From an uncultured Myxococcales bacterium (GTDB taxonomy: Bacteria; Myxococcota_A; UBA9042; DTJE01): DNA of 64,000 nt. The stretch is taken from contig CAIOFV010000069.1 of assembly GCA_903857665.1 (NCBI GenBank), forward strand, positions 74,381 to 138,380, in the 5' to 3' direction. Positions 36,707 to 44,766 of this stretch are shown here, piece by piece. Position 1 is the stretch's first letter. Each line of letters begins with the position of its first letter. A model generated the notes under the pieces. It did not search any database. It saw only the letters and a program-made list of their open reading frames with translations, and had not been told where the DNA came from. The translations under genes were made by a program, and so were the position numbers.

Positions 36707-38479
36707 ATGCCGGAACCGGCAAGCGATGGGGGCGGGCTCAGGTCCCTGCGGCCATCGTCCCCCGCGCTCAAGACGCTGCTGGTCGCGGCCGACTCCCTGG
36801 CCCTGACGGTCGTGTACCTCCTGTTCCTGCGCGCCCTGCTCCTTCTGCCGACCGGCTATTCGTCCGTGACGGAAACGGCGGTCCTCGGAGGGGGGCTCGC
36901 GTCGCTGCTCCTCCTCTTCCACGCCCTCATGCCGTTCGACGCCGAGCGGACTCACGGGGCCCTCGTCTTCCAGTTCGCCTTCTGGTTCGGGATGGCGACG
37001 GCCCTGGCGCTGCTGGCGAATTCCACCATGCGCCCCGGCTGGGACTGGACCTGGCTGCGGATCGAAATGGTGAAGGTACCGCTGTGGGCGGGCATGCTGC
37101 TCCCCCTGATGCCCGGTTTCGCGGCGGCGGCGACCGTGCTGTTCGCGGTGCTGATCCGGGTGGCCGTCGTCCGCCCGGCGAGCCGGTGGGTGCGCTGGCC
37201 GCCGACCGTTGCGCTGCTGGTGCTCCTGTGGCTGTGCCATTCGCACTTCCCGACCGCCAGCGCGTTCCGGGCCGAGGGATCCGAACCCAGCTGGTTCCGG
37301 TTCCTGATGCTCTTCTGCGGCCCGCTGATGGCGGTGGTGGCGATGCTGTGGGCCCGCCGGGCCTCCCTGGCATTCCGGCTGGTGCCCGCCGCCTTCTACT
37401 GCTCGATGGTCGGGCTGAACTACATGGCCGTGCTGCCCGTCCACTCCCTGCACGACCTCGTTCCGCAGTCGTGGGCGATCGATCCCCCCATCCTCGCGGA
37501 ACCGGGCGTCCGACGGGTCCATCCACCCGCCGGGACCAGCCCCGACCGGTCGTTCCTGTTCCTGCGCGGCATGGCAGGACTGCACGACCATCTCTTCGTC
37601 AGCTATGGCCCGACCTGCGGCGTGTACGGCTTCGACCTCGCCTCCGGGGCGCTGGCGAACCTGGAATTCCAGGGAACGATGCGCAAGCTGGCGGTCGCAC
37701 CCGATGGGATCCATCTGTGGGGCCTGAACTGGCAGACCGGCCGCTTCCTCGCCATGCGAACCGAGCCTTCCCTCTCGCTCACCTGCTCGCAGGATCTCTT
37801 TCCGATGGGTCTGAGAACGCCGTGGGATTTCGTCGTTCAGGGCGACCGGATGTTCGTGTCCAACGTCACGCCGCCCGTCATCGCCGAGCTCGCCATGGAC
37901 CGGCCGGGCCAGGGCTGCCCGTTGACGCTCCGGCGGATGATCGACTTCCACGAAAACGGCTACACGGGGTTCACGGACGGCGTGTTCGCGCTGCACCTCG
38001 ATGCCGCGCGCGGCCGGCTGTACGCGCTGGTCGGGATGCTGGAAGGGACGTCCGACATGGGGTTCCTGGAAATCGACCCCGACTCCTTCCAGGTGCTGCG
38101 GGAACTGCGGCTGCCGGCCGGCATGAAGCTGGAACCCGTGGAGGGGCGCGGGACGGTCCTGCTGCCGAACTACTGGGGCCGGGAACTCTACGAAGTCAGC
38201 CTGGCGGACATGAAGGTCGTGAGGACGCTCGATGGCGTGCCGAACGTGATGGGAATGGTGTACGACCCTCGGCGCAGGCTGATCTTCGCGCTGTCGCGCG
38301 CCGGCGGCGAGATGGCCGTCCTGGACTATGCATCCGGCAGCACCTTGCGGACCCTGGCCGTCGGCGCGAAGCCGGAAGCGATCTGGCTGGACCCGGGCAC
38401 CTCCCGGCTGTTCGTCGGCAGCAGCCTGGGCATCCTCGAGTTCGACATCGACGCGCTCGTTCCGCCGCCCGCCGACTGA
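36707..38479 (+). CDS. Membrane protein with C-terminal beta-propeller (propeller C)
   Basis: A 590-residue protein. Hydrophobic helices lie in residues 20-245, a short linker follows, and a beta-propeller covers about 285-585. The first blade carries SYGPTC (Cys304), matching propeller B (SWGSTC). The last blade 'AIWLDPGTSRLFVGSSLG' closely matches propeller A. Function unknown. I chose ATG 36707; TTG 36701 is possible. It has its own promoter (TTGACG-N18-TACCCT), divergent from the spermidine-synthase-like gene. Confidence 0.7.
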   Translation: MPEPASDGGGLRSLRPSSPALKTLLVAADSLALTVVYLLFLRALLLLPTGYSSVTETAVLGGGLASLLLLFHALMPFDAERTHGALVFQFAFWFGMATALALLANSTMRPGWDWTWLRIEMVKVPLWAGMLLPLMPGFAAAATVLFAVLIRVAVVRPASRWVRWPPTVALLVLLWLCHSHFPTASAFRAEGSEPSWFRFLMLFCGPLMAVVAMLWARRASLAFRLVPAAFYCSMVGLNYMAVLPVHSLHDLVPQSWAIDPPILAEPGVRRVHPPAGTSPDRSFLFLRGMAGLHDHLFVSYGPTCGVYGFDLASGALANLEFQGTMRKLAVAPDGIHLWGLNWQTGRFLAMRTEPSLSLTCSQDLFPMGLRTPWDFVVQGDRMFVSNVTPPVIAELAMDRPGQGCPLTLRRMIDFHENGYTGFTDGVFALHLDAARGRLYALVGMLEGTSDMGFLEIDPDSFQVLRELRLPAGMKLEPVEGRGTVLLPNYWGRELYEVSLADMKVVRTLDGVPNVMGMVYDPRRRLIFALSRAGGEMAVLDYASGSTLRTLAVGAKPEAIWLDPGTSRLFVGSSLGILEFDIDALVPPPAD

Positions 38480-38518
38480 CCGGATTCGCTGCGGTCGATC
38501 CGCGTTCAGAAGGGGTCG

Positions 38519-39217
38519 TCACGGGGCCCTTCGCCGGCGGAAACGCCAGATCCCCCACGCCGCCAGGCCCGCCAGGACGACGCAGGCGATCCTCCACGCA
38601 TCGGGCCCATCCCGTCCTTGGGCCCCGGGCAGGCCGTCGATTTCAGTCTCGAGGACGGCCGGCGTCGCGAAGCCCGAAACGACCTGCCTGCGACAGGGAC
38701 GTCCCATGAACTCGACGGTTTCGCCGAGCACGGCAACCCCGGCCGGCGCCGTCATCCAGACGCCCAGGCGCGCCCCGTCAGGCGTCAGGAAGGCGACCTC
38801 CTCGACACCCGTCCCCACGCGCCACTTCAACACGGTGGGCGCATTCGGGGGCGGGGTCACCCGGAAGGTGATGGCCAGGACCGAGGCGCCCGGTGCGAAC
38901 TGCCTGTCCACCCTGTACCCGGTTTGCGAATCCGGAACGAGTTCCCTGGGCAGGGCACCGTCGCGCAGACGGACGTCCCTCGCCTCGTCCGGGACGAACA
39001 CGGGCACCGAAAGGCGCATCGGCTCCGACCCGTCGTTGACGACGGTCGCGAAGACCGTCCCCTGCAACGCCCCCTCGATCCCCTCCAGCAGGACGGTCGG
39101 CCGATCCGCCACGCGAACCTGTGCGTTCGCGATGCCGGCGCCGCACGTACAGGCAACCAGCAAGGGCACCATCACCCGTCTGCAACCCACCTCGCCTCGC
39201 TCCACGCTATGGGCCAT
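38519..39217 (-). CDS. Exported Ig-like protein with C-terminal membrane anchor
   Basis: A 232-residue protein with an N-terminal signal (hydrophobic VMVPLLVACTCGAGIANA), a beta-sandwich-like domain ('GTVFATVVNDGSEPMRLSVPV', 'SVLAITFRVTPPP') and a single C-terminal transmembrane helix ('IACVVLAGLAAWGIWRF') followed by RRRR, so the domain would face the periplasm. Two starts are possible: 39217, overlapping the cytochrome B stop by 11 bp, or the inner ATG at 39172 at the head of the signal peptide. Third gene of a radical SAM - cytochrome B - anchor protein operon. It has no recognised family, and a role supporting the cytochrome is inference. Confidence 0.65.
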   Translation of the reverse strand: MAHSVERGEVGCRRVMVPLLVACTCGAGIANAQVRVADRPTVLLEGIEGALQGTVFATVVNDGSEPMRLSVPVFVPDEARDVRLRDGALPRELVPDSQTGYRVDRQFAPGASVLAITFRVTPPPNAPTVLKWRVGTGVEEVAFLTPDGARLGVWMTAPAGVAVLGETVEFMGRPCRRQVVSGFATPAVLETEIDGLPGAQGRDGPDAWRIACVVLAGLAAWGIWRFRRRRAP

Positions 39218-41573
39218 CGATCACGAACGTCTGCTCGCAGAGCGTCCGGATCGGAAACGACCGGGACGTGCCCAGACCGGGGATGGACCGGGTGAAGTCC
39301 TTGTTGTACCGCAGGTACTTGAGGCTGTACCGGGCCGAAAGGGGGAACCGGGCGGACGGAGGGACGGGGATCGTGTAGGCATCCTCATAGTCCTTGTCGG
39401 GCTCGATGAACTTCCAGTTCACGATGTCCGTGTACGAGAACGAATCCTGCGGCGCGATCTCCCGCCGGTTCGCATCGACCTCGATCCGGCCCAGTCGATG
39501 GGCCGGGTCCTCCCGGTTGAACCCGGATCGGAAGACCTCGGTCCCGGCGGCGTCGGTCAGCACCAGTTCGAACCAGATGTCCACGATGTTGGCGAACAGG
39601 CTGGATGGGAAATCATGCCCGACATGGAGGCTCCGGGACACCAGGACCAGGTCCAGCGCGGCCTCCTTCCACAGGGACGACTTCACCGACAGGTCGAAAT
39701 GGTTCCCGGCGCTCGCCACCCGGATCGACTCGGCGATTCCCAGGTACCGATAGAAATACTTCGTGAACCGGTACGCCTTGAAGGTTTCGTCCATGAACGC
39801 CTCGAAGCCGTTCAGCACCGGAAGCTCGCCGGCCAGCCATTTTCCGTTGTCGCGCCTGAACGTCTCCAGGCCGATCCGCCTGTCCGCGTCCAGGCCGTCG
39901 GGGATGATGACGCCGGACAGTTCCTGCTGGATCCCGAAGAAGGAATGGTCCATCCAGGAATAGCTGTGGTCGTCCTTTTCGATCCGCGGCATGTGGCAGC
40001 GGTGGCACGGCATGTCGCTGTTGAAGGACGACCCGATGAACGAGGTGACGCTGTCGATCGGGATGAACTCGTGCCCATTGCGGATCGAACGCAGGGAATG
40101 GCACGGGAAGCAGGTTCGCCCGCTGACGCTGGCGGGCTTGGTGACGTCGCCCACATGTTCCTGGACGGCGTAAAGGATGCGGTCCTTGCGGGCCTCGGCC
40201 GTGCCCTGGAAGAGGTCGCTCCTGGGCACCTGCAACCCGTAGAGGGCGTTCTTGTCCCCGGCGACGCTCATGTAATGGCAGGTGCGGCAGCCCACCCCCT
40301 GGCTGCGGGCCACGTGCTCGGGGTCCACCAGCAGCTCCGGTCGATTCGCCAGCGCCACCTCGGGGTCGTGGCACGCGGCGCAATCCAGCGCGACGTCGGG
40401 ACCGCGCTGGTCGATCAGGGACTTGACGACCCCCTGGAACGTCACGGTGCGCGCCGCGTTGGCATGAACGCTTCGACTCCATTGGCGGAAGGGGATCTTG
40501 TGGCAGTCGCGGCAGAAGCCGTCGTCGGCCAGGACCTCCGGGGGGATCGTGCGGAACTCCACCCCGGTTTCCTTCGCCAGCGAGGGGGACCGGTAGAAGT
40601 TCCCTTCCCTCGCCCGTTCCAGGCGAAGTTCCTTGAACCCGTGGAGCGAGCCGCCCAGGACGAGTCCGGCCACCGCGACCAGGCCGCACACGAGCAGGAT
40701 CCGCCTGGAGGTCCCCGCGCCGCCGGGAGCCTTCCTGCTGATCAGGTACCAGGCCGCTGGCAGCAGCACCGCAAGCGGGGCAAGGACCGAGTGGAAGATG
40801 CGCTGCCGCATCGAGAACCGGAGGCTGAGCGGGTCGATCATGGGGACGAAGCCGGTCATGCAGACCAGCACCAGCCCGAACAGCGCGATGGCGGCCGCCA
40901 CGAGCAGCGGCTGCCGGTCCCGCGGGGTCTCGGCGCGGGCCAGCAGGAAGATGCCCAGCGGGAACAGCCCGAGGTTGAACGCCACGTACGTCGCGAGCAG
41001 CGGGCCCGGGCTCATCATGACCAGCACGTACATCAGCGGATACAGCGTCAACAGCAGCACGATCTTCAGGCTGAAGCGGCGGCGGGCCTGCCGGAACAGA
41101 AACGCCATCAGGACCGGGAGGGTCAGCAGCCCGAGGATCGAGTGGAACCGGGAGAAGCCGATGTACGTTTCCTCGAAGTCGAGGGTCGAGTATTGCCCGA
41201 AGCCCGTCACGCACAGGACGACGCACAGGACGACCAGCGTCATCGACACCGCCCGATCGAACAGGCCGGGCGGGGGCACCACCTTGAACGTCCGGGTCTG
41301 CCGCGCGCCGGCGGCAGGCGAAGGGCCGGACGCAGCGTCGATCGGCGCCACCAGCGCGCGCCGGATCCGGTTCAGGAGGATCACCAGCACGACGCTCATC
41401 ACGAAGGCGCCAATGCCGATGAAGAGGTAGACGGCGACGGGCCCGCCTTCACGAAAACCATCCACCGCGTTCCCGAACAGCGTGATGGGAGCCGTGACCC
41501 CCAGGGTCAGGATCACGGCCGCGGCCAGCAGCGCGAACAGCGCGGAAACGATTCTGCCGGCTCCCTTCCGCAT
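39207..41573 (-). CDS. Membrane-anchored pentahaem cytochrome c (cytochrome B)
   Basis: A 788-residue protein. Eight or so hydrophobic helices occupy residues 8-310, then a cytochrome c554-like domain carries five CXXCH sites at Cys354, Cys398, Cys429, Cys488 and Cys523. A beta-rich C-domain (about 590-780) follows; its 'RSLHVGHDFPSSLFANIVDIW' segment parallels the C-domain of cytochrome A. The first haem site is CRDCHKIPFRQWSRSVHA, with the W-x-x-S-x-H spacing seen in cytochrome A, so the two are paralogues. It probably shuttles electrons between membrane carriers and the periplasm. The radical SAM gene ends 11 bp upstream and the anchor-protein gene overlaps its stop, so it is the middle gene of an operon. 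Confidence 0.88.
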   Translation of the reverse strand: MRKGAGRIVSALFALLAAAVILTLGVTAPITLFGNAVDGFREGGPVAVYLFIGIGAFVMSVVLVILLNRIRRALVAPIDAASGPSPAAGARQTRTFKVVPPPGLFDRAVSMTLVVLCVVLCVTGFGQYSTLDFEETYIGFSRFHSILGLLTLPVLMAFLFRQARRRFSLKIVLLLTLYPLMYVLVMMSPGPLLATYVAFNLGLFPLGIFLLARAETPRDRQPLLVAAAIALFGLVLVCMTGFVPMIDPLSLRFSMRQRIFHSVLAPLAVLLPAAWYLISRKAPGGAGTSRRILLVCGLVAVAGLVLGGSLHGFKELRLERAREGNFYRSPSLAKETGVEFRTIPPEVLADDGFCRDCHKIPFRQWSRSVHANAARTVTFQGVVKSLIDQRGPDVALDCAACHDPEVALANRPELLVDPEHVARSQGVGCRTCHYMSVAGDKNALYGLQVPRSDLFQGTAEARKDRILYAVQEHVGDVTKPASVSGRTCFPCHSLRSIRNGHEFIPIDSVTSFIGSSFNSDMPCHRCHMPRIEKDDHSYSWMDHSFFGIQQELSGVIIPDGLDADRRIGLETFRRDNGKWLAGELPVLNGFEAFMDETFKAYRFTKYFYRYLGIAESIRVASAGNHFDLSVKSSLWKEAALDLVLVSRSLHVGHDFPSSLFANIVDIWFELVLTDAAGTEVFRSGFNREDPAHRLGRIEVDANRREIAPQDSFSYTDIVNWKFIEPDKDYEDAYTIPVPPSARFPLSARYSLKYLRYNKDFTRSIPGLGTSRSFPIRTLCEQTFVIDGP

Positions 41574-41584
41574 CCGCGACGTCC

Positions 41585-43045
41585 CTATGGAATGAAGTTG
41601 TTGAAGTTCTTGGTCCGCCCCAGGGGGTGACCTGCGTGCAGGAACATGTTGAACCCCGGAAGCCAGTGGATCCGGAAGAAGCGCTTTTCGAGGGCGAGCA
41701 TCAGCATCTGGTAGGGGATGGCGCGGTTCAGGAGGGCGCTGTGCACCAACCGCCGGACCTGGTCGATCGGCAGCCCCGTGACGATCGACAACTGGAACAC
41801 CCTGAACAGCCGGGTGAACCGCTCGTTGTCCGGGGACTGGAAGCAGGGCCGGAGCTTGAACTTTCCGGCAGCGACTTCCGCCTCGATCGCGGCCTGGGTC
41901 TCGACGGTCAGGAAGCCCTCCTCAATCGCGCGGTTCGTCAGGCGGGTGCCGCGGATCGGGAACGTGTAGGTCACCCGGGGGACCTGGACGCCCAGCTCGG
42001 TGTTCAGCCGGATCGTCGACAGGGCCTGTTCGAAGGTCTCGCCGGGCATCGCCAGCATGTTGAACGCGGCCAGCAGGATGCCCGATCGCCGCACCCGCTC
42101 GCAGCCCGCGATCAGGTCGTCGTCGCGAGCCGGCCTGCCGAGGATCCGTTCCCGAAGCGCCTGGTCCCCCGATTCGATCCCGACCGCGACCCCGTGACAC
42201 CCGCCCTCGGCCAGCAGCGAAACGGTCTGCTCGGTCAGGCTCGCGGGCGTCGCGTTGCAGGTGAACGGCACCCCGACTTCCCGGCGGTAGAGCGGCGTGA
42301 AGGCGCCGAGCCAGCCCGGGTCGTGCGTGAACAGATCGTCCGCCATGTGGACGTGATGGGCCGGGTAGCGATCCAGGGACGCCGCGATCTCGGCCACGAA
42401 GCGCGGCGCGCTCTTGCGCCGCACATAGGGGCCCAGCGCGCGGGTCTGGCGGCCCATGCTGTCGTTGTAGCAGTAGCTGCAGCGGTTGGCGCACCCGCGT
42501 CCGGAAACGAACCGACGTACCCCGAACCGCAGGAGGTAGGGGTAGGGTTCGAACAGCGACACGTCGGGCGCGGGCAGGTCATCGAGGTTCGCGACATAGG
42601 GGGCCGGCGGATTCCGGTGCGCAGTGCCGTCCTCGTCGCGCCAGCACAGTCCCGGGACCTGCTCGAAACGCCGCCGCCCGGAGGAGAGTTCGTCCAGGAG
42701 GGCCGGCAGCGACACGTCGCATTCGCCGGGAAGGACGAACCGGAACTCGGGCCGGCCCAGCACGCCGTCGGGTTCAAGCGTCGGGTAGGTTCCCATCAGG
42801 ACCAGCGGAGCCGCCATACCGTGCACGATCCGGTCGGCGAGGGCGAGGCCCCAGTGGTGGCCGCCGATGTCGATGGCCATCAGGACGACGTCGGGCTGGA
42901 AGCCGCGCAAGGCGCCGAAGAGGTCCGGCTCGTCGCGATCGATGAACAGGCGGGTCACGTGCCCGTCCTGCTTGAGCGAGGCGGACAGCACCAGGAGCGC
43001 TGCGGACTCGTTCATCCCCGAGTCCTGGACAAACGCCACGCGCAA
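41585..43045 (-). CDS. B12-binding-domain radical SAM protein (rSAM1)
   Basis: A 486-residue protein. An N-terminal cobalamin-binding-like Rossmann domain (about 1-140; 'FQPDVVLMAIDIGG', 'LVLMGTYPTLEPDG') is followed by a radical SAM core with the 4Fe-4S motif GRGCANRCSYC (Cys185, Cys189, Cys192). I place the start at TTG 43045 because GGAGGT lies 5 nt upstream and the promoter (TTGACA-N18-GATGAT, 43105-43076) lies between it and the more distal ATG at 43120. B12 radical SAM enzymes methylate, cyclise or otherwise modify unactivated carbons; the substrate is unknown. Cytochrome B follows 11 bp downstream, so the enzyme and cytochrome are co-transcribed. Confidence 0.85.
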   Translation of the reverse strand: MRVAFVQDSGMNESAALLVLSASLKQDGHVTRLFIDRDEPDLFGALRGFQPDVVLMAIDIGGHHWGLALADRIVHGMAAPLVLMGTYPTLEPDGVLGRPEFRFVLPGECDVSLPALLDELSSGRRRFEQVPGLCWRDEDGTAHRNPPAPYVANLDDLPAPDVSLFEPYPYLLRFGVRRFVSGRGCANRCSYCYNDSMGRQTRALGPYVRRKSAPRFVAEIAASLDRYPAHHVHMADDLFTHDPGWLGAFTPLYRREVGVPFTCNATPASLTEQTVSLLAEGGCHGVAVGIESGDQALRERILGRPARDDDLIAGCERVRRSGILLAAFNMLAMPGETFEQALSTIRLNTELGVQVPRVTYTFPIRGTRLTNRAIEEGFLTVETQAAIEAEVAAGKFKLRPCFQSPDNERFTRLFRVFQLSIVTGLPIDQVRRLVHSALLNRAIPYQMLMLALEKRFFRIHWLPGFNMFLHAGHPLGRTKNFNNFIP

Positions 43046-43075
43046 TTCGGACCTCCAGGTGCCCCCGCCAGAGGC

Positions 43076-43105
43076 ATCATCCCCGGACGCACGGAGCCGT
43101 GTCAA
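43076..43105 (-). promoter_or_regulatory. Promoter of rSAM1 - cytochrome B operon
   Basis: A perfect TTGACA (43105-43100), 18-bp spacer, GATGAT (43081-43076). The flank reads TTGCTTGACAC, identical over 11 bases to the promoter of the short-peptide gene at 46283. Confidence 0.55.
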
Positions 43106-43164
43106 GCAACCCCCGGGCACACGGGATTCCGGCGGACCCGGGCGCTCGTGCGGATTCGGCGACC

Positions 43165-43194
43165 TTGACCCGGGACTCGAACATGCCTGACAAT
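43165..43194 (+). promoter_or_regulatory. Promoter of rSAM2
   Basis: TTGACC (43165-43170), 18-bp spacer, GACAAT (43189-43194). The -10 hexamer is the same as that before the short-peptide gene. Confidence 0.5.
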
Positions 43195-43217
43195 GGTTTC
43201 AACACAAGGACCGACAG

Positions 43218-44759
43218 ATGGGGCCGAAACTCGCTCTGGTAATCCCCATGATCGTCCGCGGGGGCCCGCGAGGCGCCACGCGGGCATCGATCCCTCATCT
43301 GGGTGTCGGCTATATCGCCGGGAACTTGCCGGATTCGCTGGCCGAATGCCGGGTCTTCGACTGCCAGGCCGACGGGCTGTCGGAAGACGCGCTGCTGCAA
43401 CGCCTGTTCGAATTCGACCCGGACGTGGTCGGGTTCACCGCGTATACCCAGTCCATCAAGATGGTGTCGAGGATTTCGGCCGCGCTGAAGTCCAGGAAGC
43501 CGGACACCCTGACCGTCGTCGGGGGCACCCACGTGTCGGCGCTGCCGGTGGAGACCCTCGAGTCCTTTCCGGCCCTTGATGCCGCCGTGGCCTTCGAAGG
43601 CGAACGGGCCTTTTCGGAACTGCTGGAGGCCTTCCGCGAGGGCGGCCCCGGGACCGACCTCGCCCGGATTCCCGGTGTATGCGCCCGCCACGACGGCACG
43701 GTCCGCATCGGGCCGAAGCGTCCCCCGATCGAGGACCTGGACTCCGTGTCGTTCCCGGCCTGGCACCTGCTGGACCTGGATCGATACTCCGGCGTCTACC
43801 ACATGCTGGACCGGGCGCGACGTGCGGTCCCCCTGACGACCGGCCGGGGCTGTTCGTTCCATTGCTCGTTCTGCTTCCGGGTGAGCGGCCCGACGCAGCG
43901 GCTGCGCTCGATCCCGAACGTGATGGAGGAGCTGCGCCACAACATCAACGAATCGGGGGTCCGCGAGGTCGTCATCCTGAACGAATCCTTCCTGGCGGAC
44001 CACGAGCACGCGCTTTCCTTCTGCGACGCCGTGATCCGGGAGGGGCTGCACCGCCGGTTCCGGTGGTCGTGCCAGAGCCGCGTGGACCAGGTGTCCCCGC
44101 AGATCCTGAAGATGATCCGACTGGCCGGCTGCCGCTCGATCTCGATGGGCATCGAGTCCGGCGACCCGGCGGTGCTGGACCGGATCCGGAAGCGGGCGAC
44201 CCTGGAACAGGGGATCTCGGCGGTCCGCATGGCGCGGGAAGCGGGCCTCAGGACCGACACCAACTTCATCCTGGGACTCCCTGGCGACACCCGGGAGTCC
44301 ATTTCGCGGACCATCGATCACGCCCTCCGGGTCGATGCGGACATGGCAGGATTCGCCCGGTTGACGCCGTTCCCGGGAACGGACATCGCCGGGATGGCAA
44401 GGCGGGGGGAAGGCGGCCTCCGGATCCTCAGCACGGACTTCGACGACTGCGACAAGCACGCCGGGACCGCGATGGACCTGGTGAACGTTCCGCACGAGGA
44501 ACTGGATCGACTGCAGCGTTCGGCCTACTTCCGCTTCTACCGGAGGCCGAAACGCTGGCTGTCGGCGCTCCGCATGGCGAGCCTTTCGGTCCTCGCGAGG
44601 ACGTTCCTGCTGGTGGTGGCCTGCGGGCTTCGAAGCCTCTTCCATCGGCGGCTGTTCGGAAGTCGATCGGGCACGCTGCGACGCCTGCCCTCCCCGGGGG
44701 CCGTCCACCCTTCACGCGTCGTGCCGTCGGGAACGGGGCACGTTCGGGCGCGTCACTGA
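43218..44759 (+). CDS. B12-binding-domain radical SAM protein (rSAM2)
   Basis: A 513-residue protein with a cobalamin-binding-like domain (about 1-145; 'DVVGFTAYTQSIKMVSRI', 'VVGGTHVSALPVE') and a radical SAM core with GRGCSFHCSFC (Cys212, Cys216, Cys219). SAM-binding segments 'SRVDQVSPQILKMIRLAGC' and 'GIESGDPAVLDRIRK' are intact. The C-terminal 90 residues are basic with a hydrophobic stretch 'VLARTFLLVVACGLRSLF', perhaps membrane-associating. Product unknown. It has its own promoter and is divergent from rSAM1. It converges on rSAM3 with a 7-bp gap, leaving no room for a terminator. Confidence 0.85.
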   Translation: MGPKLALVIPMIVRGGPRGATRASIPHLGVGYIAGNLPDSLAECRVFDCQADGLSEDALLQRLFEFDPDVVGFTAYTQSIKMVSRISAALKSRKPDTLTVVGGTHVSALPVETLESFPALDAAVAFEGERAFSELLEAFREGGPGTDLARIPGVCARHDGTVRIGPKRPPIEDLDSVSFPAWHLLDLDRYSGVYHMLDRARRAVPLTTGRGCSFHCSFCFRVSGPTQRLRSIPNVMEELRHNINESGVREVVILNESFLADHEHALSFCDAVIREGLHRRFRWSCQSRVDQVSPQILKMIRLAGCRSISMGIESGDPAVLDRIRKRATLEQGISAVRMAREAGLRTDTNFILGLPGDTRESISRTIDHALRVDADMAGFARLTPFPGTDIAGMARRGEGGLRILSTDFDDCDKHAGTAMDLVNVPHEELDRLQRSAYFRFYRRPKRWLSALRMASLSVLARTFLLVVACGLRSLFHRRLFGSRSGTLRRLPSPGAVHPSRVVPSGTGHVRARH

Positions 44760-44766
44760 GGCCGGG

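Noticed and set aside
34585..38709. A 1374-codon open frame on the plus strand
   Set aside because: It runs across two oppositely oriented genes and their promoter, with Arg/Gln/Gly-rich translation typical of antisense frames in GC-rich DNA.
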